7,286 nt of DNA, taken from contig JACRAG010000049.1 of the NCBI GenBank assembly GCA_016213455.1, forward strand, positions 1-7,286. The letters run 5' to 3'. This stretch comes from Anaerolineae bacterium (lineage in GTDB: Bacteria; Chloroflexota; Anaerolineae; Anaerolineales; Anaerolineaceae). The translations under genes were made by a program, and so were the position numbers. Shown piece by piece: positions 1 through 5,424 of this stretch. Numbering within the stretch: the stretch's first letter is position 1; every line of letters begins with the position of its first letter. The notes beneath the pieces are model-generated. The model saw only the letters and a program-made list of their open reading frames with translations. It ran no database searches and was not told the origin of the DNA.

Positions 1-1011
1 GGCGCCTGCCAGGGCAGCGACCCATGTGTTGTGAGGCCCCGACCAGGTCATACTGATGATCATGGCAGCGGATACCAGCGGCACGCTGAGGAAACGGCCT
101 TCCATGAAATCGCCACCAATCCAAAGGATATACCCCAGGTAGAAGAGAATGCCCAAAATAAGTGGATACAGCTCTTTGCGGCGCATGATCAGCGGTAAAA
201 CGGTGCCCATCCCGATGCCGGCCAGTGTGATGGGATCGTTCCGTAATGTGGCGAAGATGTAGACAATGCCTTGCCGGATCATCTCGACGTTTGGAATGCC
301 GGCGTTGAGTTTGGCGTAATAGGTGTTGGGGAAAGGCATCCCATAGTAAATAATCGAAAAAATTTCCCAAGCCAAAACAGGCGACAGCCCCAGCACCAGC
401 CATTTCACGGCAAACCAACTGCGCCATTTCCATAATCCATAGGCCAGCGCTGGAAATACGATCAATGACAAATCCAACCGGTTTAAAACCAGCAGCCCAC
501 CGCACAGGGCAGCCCAACCCACCCGGCGCTGCTCGGCCAAAGCGGTGGTGTAAAGGGTGATGAACACAACGATCAATGCATGCGAGAGCGTGTTTTCCAG
601 GCCGCTGGTGGAGTAATCGATGAAGGAACTGGAAAATCCAAGTAGCAGCAAGGCAATCAGCATTCCCAAATCTTTCCGCGAGAAGCGTACCATCCAGCCT
701 AACATGAAAGCGGTCAATGCTAAATTAATTGCTATCGTGGTGTAAGAGGCTTCGTGGGTCAGCATATAAAATCCAGCCAGGACCAGCATCCATAACGGAT
801 GGGTGTAAGCCTGAACACGATAGCCGGGATTGAACACCGGGCCAAAGCCATGCATCCAATTGTCCACACTGCGCAAGGTAATATAAGCATCATCTGCCAT
901 CCATGCCCGGCGCAAGACGAAGGTCAGAATAATAAGCAGGAATAAGAAAATGGGGATGCGCAGCAGGTCCATTTGATCACGGTCGGAAGAGAGGGTCGAT
1001 TCAGAATCCAC
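1..1011 (-). CDS. GT-C fold membrane glycosyltransferase, AftB/ZomB-like (C-terminus beyond the window)
   Basis: This is a polytopic membrane protein read on the minus strand; the first 337 codons are present and the reading frame runs off the window edge. A short cytoplasmic start (about residues 1-18) leads into a membrane segment (19-33). The first extracytoplasmic loop carries ADDAYITLR (39-47) and FNPGYRVQAYTHPLW (60-74). Further on are SGLEN (136-140), NRLD (177-180), YYGMPFPNTYYAKLN (222-236) and GGDFMEGRF (299-307). These are the hallmarks of the GT-C glycosyltransferases related to mycobacterial AftB and to ZomB, which move sugars from polyprenyl-phosphate carriers onto envelope acceptors. 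The paired Asp at 40-41 is the expected catalytic/metal site. Sugar and acceptor cannot be told from sequence. I chose the GTG start because AGGGGG (1021-1026 on this strand) lies 9 nt upstream; an in-frame TTG at 1015-1017 is too close to it. The gene diverges from pheST and has lower G+C, so a functional link to pheST is unlikely. Confidence 0.8.
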   Translation of the reverse strand, partial: MDSESTLSSDRDQMDLLRIPIFLFLLIILTFVLRRAWMADDAYITLRSVDNWMHGFGPVFNPGYRVQAYTHPLWMLVLAGFYMLTHEASYTTIAINLALTAFMLGWMVRFSRKDLGMLIALLLLGFSSSFIDYSTSGLENTLSHALIVVFITLYTTALAEQRRVGWAALCGGLLVLNRLDLSLIVFPALAYGLWKWRSWFAVKWLVLGLSPVLAWEIFSIIYYGMPFPNTYYAKLNAGIPNVEMIRQGIVYIFATLRNDPITLAGIGMGTVLPLIMRRKELYPLILGILFYLGYILWIGGDFMEGRFLSVPLVSAAMIISMTWSGPHNTWVAALAGA

Positions 1012-1054
1012 AATCAAAGTCCCCCTAATCAAATAGTCGCTTTTACTACGAGTT

Positions 1055-1079
1055 GACTATATTTGTAGTCTATATTATA
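1055..1079 (-). promoter_or_regulatory. Putative promoter -10 and overlapping inverted repeat for the glycosyltransferase gene
   Basis: On the minus strand a perfect TATAAT lies at 1079-1074, about 63 nt before the GTG start. No good -35 is visible; the best match at 16 nt spacing is AAAACA. Just downstream, over the expected transcription start, is a 5-bp inverted repeat, GACTA (1055-1059) and TAGTC (1066-1070) with a 6-nt spacer. It could be a small operator. The -10 is plausible; the operator is a guess. Confidence 0.4.
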
Positions 1080-1202
1080 GACGAAATGCCAATTTTGTTT
1101 TTGAATTATTCCATATCAGTCCAGTGCAAAGGCTATATTTCAAAATCTCTGCCAGAATATCCATGATCAAGTGTCCGATTTTGAGAACACCTGAATTAAC
1201 CA

Positions 1203-1231
1203 TTGACAAGCCTTTTTATTCGCGGTTTAAT
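1203..1231 (+). promoter_or_regulatory. Housekeeping sigma70-type promoter of the pheST operon
   Basis: A perfect -35 TTGACA (1203-1208) and a near-consensus -10 TTTAAT (1226-1231) are separated by exactly 17 nt. Transcription should start near 1238, about 13 nt before the first base-paired element of the T-box leader, which fits a leader RNA that begins just before Stem I. The promoter looks strong and constitutive, so control would fall to the riboswitch. Confidence 0.8.
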
Positions 1232-1237
1232 GAGCAT

Positions 1238-1521
1238 ACAAGCAAAGGCTTTGACGGAGGAAAGTAGGCGGGCGGATGCCGCCAGAGACGCGGGAGCACA
1301 GGCTGAAACTCCTGCCCGGAAGAAACCTGACCGAAGTTCCCTCCCGAGCCTTCCAGGGGAACGCCCATGCGGGCCTGTAGTCTGGAACGCGAGTGCCCGG
1401 CGTTATCGGGCAGCCAATCGCCTTCACCGGCCGTTGGACAAAGTGGGCCAGGCTGTGCCTGGTCAACGTGGGTGGTACCGCGGGTTGTTCCCGTCCCATG
1501 CTGGGGCGGGGCGTTTTGTTT
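1238..1521 (+). ncRNA. T-box riboswitch, tRNA-Phe specific, transcriptional attenuator of pheST
   Basis: The leader shows the T-box architecture in order. Stem I is closed by GGAGG (1256-1260) with CCTCC (1340-1344). The specifier loop has AGTA (1263-1266) on the 5' side and GAAG then TTC (1337-1339) on the 3' side; the upper stem is CGGGC (1269-1273) with GCCCG (1314-1318), and there is an AGAGA motif (1284-1288). Stem II is TTCCAG (1351-1356) with CTGGAA (1382-1387), with AGT and GGAA bulge elements. A IIA/B-type pseudoknot pairs TGCCCG (1394-1399) with CGGGCA (1407-1412), and its loop GCG (1400-1402) can pair with CGC (1419-1421). Stem III is CCAGGC (1448-1453) with GCCTGG (1457-1462). The antiterminator pairs GGG (1470-1472) with CCC (1495-1497) and CGGG (1481-1484) with CCCG (1490-1493), around a bulge TGGTACC whose TGGT (1473-1476) matches the ACCA end of tRNA. 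UUC is a Phe codon and U1476 pairs with discriminator A73, as expected for tRNA-Phe. The leader sits directly upstream of pheS. The transcript start is inferred from the promoter. Confidence 0.93.
1490..1521 (+). terminator. Regulated intrinsic terminator of the T-box leader
   Basis: CCCGTCCC (1490-1497) pairs over 8 bp (one G-U) with GGGGCGGG (1503-1510) around the 5-nt loop ATGCT, followed by GCGTTTTGTTT (1511-1521). Its whole 5' arm is also the 3' arm of the antiterminator, so the two folds exclude each other. This is the off state when tRNA-Phe is charged. Confidence 0.9.
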
Positions 1522-1563
1522 AAACCCCGGTCAGGCGCAGTCGACGGTTGGATGGGAGAGTCG

Positions 1564-1580
1564 CCTGCCGTCCAGGCAGG
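1564..1580 (+). other. Small perfect hairpin between the attenuator and the pheS ribosome binding site
   Basis: CCTGCC (1564-1569) and GGCAGG (1575-1580) form a 6-bp all-Watson-Crick stem with loop GTCCA. No T-tract follows, so it is not a terminator. It ends 7 nt before the GAGGAGG of pheS. It may cap or stabilise the read-through mRNA, or may have no role. Confidence 0.4.
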
Positions 1581-1587
1581 TTAAGTT

Positions 1588-1594
1588 GAGGAGG
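1588..1594 (+). promoter_or_regulatory. Strong ribosome binding site of pheS
   Basis: GAGGAGG lies 4 nt before the ATG at 1599 and supports that start. A nearer ATG at 1595 is in another frame and too close to the Shine-Dalgarno. Confidence 0.75.
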
Positions 1595-1598
1595 ATGG

Positions 1599-2630
1599 AT
1601 GGAAATTTTAGATGAACTTGAACAAATTCGGCGTGACGGATTGTCCGCGCTGCAAAGCGTGACGGACGAGCCGGCCCTGGAAGCCTGGCGCGTGGCTCAT
1701 TTGGGCCGCAGCGCTCCGGTGATGCAGGTCTTTTCCCGTATGGGGCAGGCTGCCAAAGAGCAGCGTCCGATCATTGGACAGGCTGCCAACCAGGTCAAGC
1801 TGGCCCTGGAAGCTGCCCTGGCGGAGACCGCCCAGGTGGTCAAGGAAGCTGCGCTGCAGCGCTCGCTGCAGGCTGAACGCCTGGATGTGAGCCTGCCGGG
1901 TCGCCGTCCGGTGCAGGGCCGCCTGCACATTGAAACCCAGACGCTGCGCGAAATGTACCGCGTGTTTGGCGAGATGGGTTTCCAGGTGTATCGTTCGCCG
2001 GATGTGGAGAGCGATGACAACAACTTCACCGCCCTGAACATCCCTGCGCACCACCCGGCGCGCGACATGTGGGACACTTTCTACACCGCCAACCCCAGCG
2101 TGCTGCTGCGCACGCATACCTCGCCCGGGCAAATCCGCGCCATGCGCCAGTTTGCGCCGGACCCCATCCGCGTGGCGCTGCCGGGCATGTGCTACCGCTA
2201 TGAGCAGGCCGGGGCGCGCAAGGATATTCAATTCATGCAGGTCGAACTGCTCGCGGTGGGTTACAACATCACCTTCGGCGACCTGAAGGGCACGCTGCGC
2301 GATTTTGCCCAACGCATGTTCGGCGAACGCCTGCGCACGCGCCTGCGCCCCTCCTACTTCCCCTTCACCGAGCCTTCGGCGGAGATGGACGTGGAATGCG
2401 TCATCTGCCACGGCAAAGGCTGTGGGGTGTGCAAGGGCTCCGGCTGGCTGGAGATCATGGGCTGCGGCATGGTGCACCCGGTGGTGCTGCAAAATGGCGG
2501 TTACGACCCGTCGCGCTTCACCGGCTTCGCCGCCGGCATGGGCCCGGGCCGCATTGCCATGCTGCGCCATGCCATCGAAGATATTCGCTCGCTTTACACG
2601 AACGACATTCGGTTCCTCGAGCAGTTCTGA
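1599..2630 (+). CDS. pheS: Phenylalanine--tRNA ligase alpha subunit
   Basis: This is the catalytic alpha subunit of the class II alpha2beta2 phenylalanyl-tRNA synthetase (EC 6.1.1.20), which activates Phe with ATP and charges tRNA-Phe in the cytoplasm. Its 343 residues match the usual bacterial length. Residues 1-85 or so form the N-terminal helical coiled-coil region that contacts tRNA. The catalytic core follows, with HHPARDMWDTFY (151-162), RTHTSP (171-176), motif 2 around CYRYEQAGARKDIQF (198-212), QVE (214-216) and DLKGTL (228-233). FPFTEPSAEMDVE (254-266) leads into a C-x2-C-x4-C-x2-C knuckle (C267, C270, C275, C278), then GWLEIMGCGMVHP (282-294), and the protein ends in FLEQF. Two positions look odd: motif 3 reads GMGPGR (313-318), with Gly317 where Glu is normal (GxGxER), and QVELL has Leu in place of the usual Gly of QVEGL. 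The gene is 34 nt upstream of pheT and under T-box control. Confidence 0.96.
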   Translation: MEILDELEQIRRDGLSALQSVTDEPALEAWRVAHLGRSAPVMQVFSRMGQAAKEQRPIIGQAANQVKLALEAALAETAQVVKEAALQRSLQAERLDVSLPGRRPVQGRLHIETQTLREMYRVFGEMGFQVYRSPDVESDDNNFTALNIPAHHPARDMWDTFYTANPSVLLRTHTSPGQIRAMRQFAPDPIRVALPGMCYRYEQAGARKDIQFMQVELLAVGYNITFGDLKGTLRDFAQRMFGERLRTRLRPSYFPFTEPSAEMDVECVICHGKGCGVCKGSGWLEIMGCGMVHPVVLQNGGYDPSRFTGFAAGMGPGRIAMLRHAIEDIRSLYTNDIRFLEQF

Positions 2631-2651
2631 TCCAGGTTGATTGATTGGTTG

Positions 2652-2657
2652 AAAGGA
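2652..2657 (+). promoter_or_regulatory. Ribosome binding site of pheT
   Basis: AAAGGA lies 7 nt before the ATG at 2665, in the 34-nt gap after the pheS stop. It fixes the pheT start and shows independent initiation rather than translational coupling by overlap. Confidence 0.6.
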
Positions 2658-2664
2658 TGCGTCC

Positions 2665-5196
2665 ATGAAAGTACCGCTATCATGGCTGAAAGAATACGTT
2701 GATATTGACCTAGACCTCGAAACCCTGGCGCGCAAACTGACCATGGCCGGGTTGGAGGTGGAAGCGATTGAACTGGTGGGCCTGCCCAAACCGCAGGCAG
2801 ATCACTATGAATTTTCATATACCGGCCTGAGCTGGGAGCCGGACAAAATTGTGGTGGCGCGCATCGATGAAGTGATGCCGCACCCCAACGCCGACCGGCT
2901 GACGCTGTGCCGCCTGTATGACGGCACACAGGAGCATGTGGTGCTGACCGGCGCGCCCAACCTGTTCGATTACAAGGGGGTGGGCCCCTTGAATCCGCCC
3001 TTGAAGGTAGCCTATGCCAAAGAAGGCGCCACCATCTATGATGGTCACCAGCCCGGGCTGGTGCTGACCAAATTGAAGCGCGCCAAGATCCGCGGCGTCG
3101 AGTCCTACTCGATGGTTTGCTCGGAAAAAGAGCTGGGCATCTCGGAAGAGCACGAGGGCATCATCCTGCTGCCTGAAGATGCGCCGGCGGGTATGCCGCT
3201 GGTGGATTACATGGGCGACGCTGTGCTGGATATCTCGATCCTGCCCAACATGATCCGCAACGCCTGCATTGTGGGCGTGGCTTTCGAAGTTGCCGCGCTG
3301 ACCGGCAAGGAGTGCCGCCTGCCGCAGCCTGATTTGGGCAAGCTGGGCCCCAGCATGGAAAAGGATGCTTCCATTCTCATCGAAGATCCCATCCTCAACC
3401 CGCGCTTTGCGCTGGGGATGATTCGCGGCGCCCGCCCGCAGCCCAGCCCCTACCATGTGCAGCGCCGCCTGCGCCTGGCGGGGATGCGCCCGATCAACAG
3501 CCTGGTGGACGCCACCAACTATGTCATGCTGGAGATCGGTCAGCCCCTGCACGCCTTCGATTACCAGGTGCTGCAGCGCCGCGCCGGGGGCAAGGCACCC
3601 ACCATCATCACCCGCCGCGCCGCGCCGGGCGAGAAGCTGACCACGCTGGACGGCGTGGAGCGCAGCTTGAACGACTTCTCGGTGCTGGTGTGCGACACTG
3701 CCGGTGCGCTGTCCATCGCCGGTGTGATGGGCGGGGCTGAGAGTGAGGTGACCGATGCCACCACAGACGTGCTGCTGGAGGGCGCTTCGTGGAACTTCAT
3801 TAATATCCGCCGCACCGCCGCCGCGCAAAAAATGGCTTCCGAAGCCTCTTACCGCTTCTCTCGCGGTATTCACCCGGCGCTGGCGCCGGAGGGTGTGCAG
3901 CTTTGCCTGGGTTACATGGCGCGCTGGTCCGGCGGTCAGGTGGCAGCCGGGTTGGTGGATGCCTACCCCACGCCGGTCAAGGACCCCGAAGTGGCGCTGA
4001 CCAGTCAGGATGTCTTCCGCGCGCTGGGCATCAACCTCAACCTGGAGCACATCGCCGGGCTGCTTTCGCGCCTGGGCTTCGCCTGCCGCATCCAGGACGA
4101 GACGCTCTACGCCAGGACGCCTGCCCGCCGGCTGGATATCGGTGAAGGCATGGTCGGCAAGGCGGATCTGGTGGAAGAAGTGGCGCGCCTGTACGGCGTC
4201 GATAACCTGCCCTACACGCGCCTGGCGGATCCCCTGCCGCCCGCCGAGGAAGATTCCACTCTGTGGACCGAAGAACGCATGAAAGATGTGCTCGTCAGCC
4301 TGGGACTGAACGAAACCATCACCTACCGAATGACTTCGGTGGAGAAGGAGCAGCGCGTTTGGCTGCCGGATGCCCCGGAGCGTGCCGGCGAGTATGTGCG
4401 CATTGCCAACGCCATCTCTCCCGAGCGCTCGGTGATGCGCCGCAGCCTGCTGGCATCGACCCTGGATGTACTGGAACGATCCAGCCGCCTGCGCGAGCGC
4501 CTGGCGTTGTTCGAGATCGGTCCGGCTTTCCTGCCGCAGGCTGGCGAGCAGCTCCCCAAAGAGGAAGGCCGCATCGCCATTGCCATGACCGGTAAACGCG
4601 CGGCGGACGCCTGGGATACCAGCTCCAATGCCGTGCTGGATTTCTATGATATGAAGGGCGTGCTCGAAGCCCTGCTGGAAGCCATGCACGTGGGCCAGGT
4701 GGTCTTTGAGCCGGCTTCCGGCAGCACCTATCACCCGGGAAAATGCGCCAGCGTGCGCGTGGGCGAGACGGTGCTGGGCATGTTCGGCGAGCTGCATCCG
4801 CTGGTCAAGGCGCAGTATGACTTCCCCGCCGCGCCCGTGGTGGCTGCCGAGTTGGACCTGGCAGCGCTGCTCGGTTTGGCGCAAGTCTATTATGAAGCGC
4901 GTTCTGTCTCCTCCTATCCGCCCATTTTTGAAGACCTGGCGGTGGTGGTGGATGAAGACCTGCCCGCCGAGCGGGTGGTGGAGACCATCCGCCTGGGTGG
5001 CGGCAAGCTGCTGGTGGGCGTGCGCCTGTTCGATATCTTCCGCGGCGCGCAAATTGGCGCAGGCAAGAAGAGTCTGGCCTACAGCCTGACGTACCAGGCT
5101 GCCGACCGCACCCTGGCTGACACGGATGCCGCGCAGATTCGCCAGCGCATCATCCGCCGCCTGGAGCAGGATCTGGGCGCCAAGCTGCGCAGTTAG
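2665..5196 (+). CDS. pheT: Phenylalanine--tRNA ligase beta subunit
   Basis: This is the beta subunit of the alpha2beta2 phenylalanyl-tRNA synthetase. It binds tRNA-Phe and edits misacylated Tyr-tRNA-Phe. At 843 residues it is somewhat longer than the roughly 800 typical of the family, and all modules appear in order. The start is MKVPLSWLKEYVDID (1-15). An EMAP/OB-fold tRNA-binding domain (about 60-190) carries HPNADRLTLC (73-82) and the IRGVES/VCSEKELG pair (142-158). The B3/B4 editing domain (about 235-430) has NSLVDATNYVMLEIGQPLHAF (278-298) and YRFSRG (396-401). The B5 domain (about 440-520) ends in DLVEEVARLYGVDN (501-514). A class II-like core without catalysis follows (about 530-735), then a C-terminal ferredoxin-like anticodon-binding domain (about 748-843) with DLAVVVDED (766-774) and KKSLAYSLTY (801-810). 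Extra length lies near 101-135 in the OB fold. The usual TPNR-x-D-C segment reads LPNMIRNAC (193-201). The gene is intact and is followed at once by a terminator. Confidence 0.97.
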   Translation: MKVPLSWLKEYVDIDLDLETLARKLTMAGLEVEAIELVGLPKPQADHYEFSYTGLSWEPDKIVVARIDEVMPHPNADRLTLCRLYDGTQEHVVLTGAPNLFDYKGVGPLNPPLKVAYAKEGATIYDGHQPGLVLTKLKRAKIRGVESYSMVCSEKELGISEEHEGIILLPEDAPAGMPLVDYMGDAVLDISILPNMIRNACIVGVAFEVAALTGKECRLPQPDLGKLGPSMEKDASILIEDPILNPRFALGMIRGARPQPSPYHVQRRLRLAGMRPINSLVDATNYVMLEIGQPLHAFDYQVLQRRAGGKAPTIITRRAAPGEKLTTLDGVERSLNDFSVLVCDTAGALSIAGVMGGAESEVTDATTDVLLEGASWNFINIRRTAAAQKMASEASYRFSRGIHPALAPEGVQLCLGYMARWSGGQVAAGLVDAYPTPVKDPEVALTSQDVFRALGINLNLEHIAGLLSRLGFACRIQDETLYARTPARRLDIGEGMVGKADLVEEVARLYGVDNLPYTRLADPLPPAEEDSTLWTEERMKDVLVSLGLNETITYRMTSVEKEQRVWLPDAPERAGEYVRIANAISPERSVMRRSLLASTLDVLERSSRLRERLALFEIGPAFLPQAGEQLPKEEGRIAIAMTGKRAADAWDTSSNAVLDFYDMKGVLEALLEAMHVGQVVFEPASGSTYHPGKCASVRVGETVLGMFGELHPLVKAQYDFPAAPVVAAELDLAALLGLAQVYYEARSVSSYPPIFEDLAVVVDEDLPAERVVETIRLGGGKLLVGVRLFDIFRGAQIGAGKKSLAYSLTYQAADRTLADTDAAQIRQRIIRRLEQDLGAKLRS

Positions 5197-5218
5197 TTCT
5201 CGCTTTGGATGTGAATGG

Positions 5219-5260
5219 CATCCCCCGCTTTCGACGAGAGCGGGGGATGTTTGTTGATTT
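5219..5260 (+). terminator. Intrinsic terminator of the pheST operon
   Basis: CATCCCCCGCT (5219-5229) pairs perfectly with AGCGGGGGATG (5239-5249). The stem can extend inward by three more pairs (one G-U), leaving loop GAC, and an interrupted T-tract TGTTTGTTGATTT (5248-5260) follows. It begins 23 nt after the pheT stop. The minus-strand side has no T-run, so it acts in one direction and separates pheST from the next gene. Confidence 0.9.
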
Positions 5261-5386
5261 CCAGGTTTGATCCTGTCATCCGCTCCGCTAGGGCGCGTTG
5301 CCCCGGGACAGCTGGTGCACCCTGGGTTTCTTTGGCATGTTCTTCGGGTACAGGAATTTCTTGTATAACCCGGACAGAGAATGTCA
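5261..5386. other. Intergenic stretch with no gene seen
   Basis: Between the pheST terminator and the next promoter I see no supported reading frame, RNA structure or repeat; only short chance palindromes such as GGTGCACC are present. Confidence 0.5.
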
Positions 5387-5392
5387 TATAAT
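5387..5392 (+). promoter_or_regulatory. Putative -10 box for the M23/SH3b gene
   Basis: A perfect TATAAT sits 32 nt before the ATG. The -35 is poor: TTGTAT (5361-5366) is 20 nt away, longer than the usual 16-18. This suggests weak or activator-dependent expression, separate from pheST because a terminator lies between. Confidence 0.5.
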
Positions 5393-5412
5393 TAATGGAC
5401 TGACTGGCATAC

Positions 5413-5418
5413 AGGAGG
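5413..5418 (+). promoter_or_regulatory. Ribosome binding site that fixes the M23/SH3b start
   Basis: AGGAGG lies 6 nt before the ATG at 5425, and an in-frame TGA at 5401-5403 leaves no room for a longer N-terminus. This matters because the protein then has no signal peptide. Confidence 0.85.
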
Positions 5419-5424
5419 TCCACC

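Noticed and set aside
1015..1017. TTG as the start of the glycosyltransferase
   Set aside because: It is only 3 nt from the AGGGGG Shine-Dalgarno, whereas the GTG at 1009-1011 has a normal 9-nt spacing.
1171..1190. Imperfect inverted repeat GTGTCC / GAACAC just upstream of the pheST -35
   Set aside because: Only 5 of 6 positions pair with an 8-nt A+T-rich loop, and the operon already has a complete riboswitch; no support for an operator.
1203..1615. Several small open frames on both strands (up to 106 codons) in the pheST leader
   Set aside because: They lie over the promoter and the T-box structure, lack ribosome binding sites, and their sequence is explained by RNA stems.
1608..2789. Antisense open frame across pheS (393 codons)
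   Set aside because: Shadow frame with the same His/Gln/Arg-rich composition, no start signal and no recognisable domain.
2815..5052. Very long open frame antisense to pheT (745 codons)
   Set aside because: It is a G+C-rich shadow of pheT, rich in His, Gln, Arg and Ala with no domain; the sense frame is an unmistakable PheT.
5310..5325. GGTGCACC palindrome and nearby CCTGG/CCAGG words in the gap before the M23 gene
   Set aside because: Short, no T-tract, no spacing to the promoter that suggests an operator.
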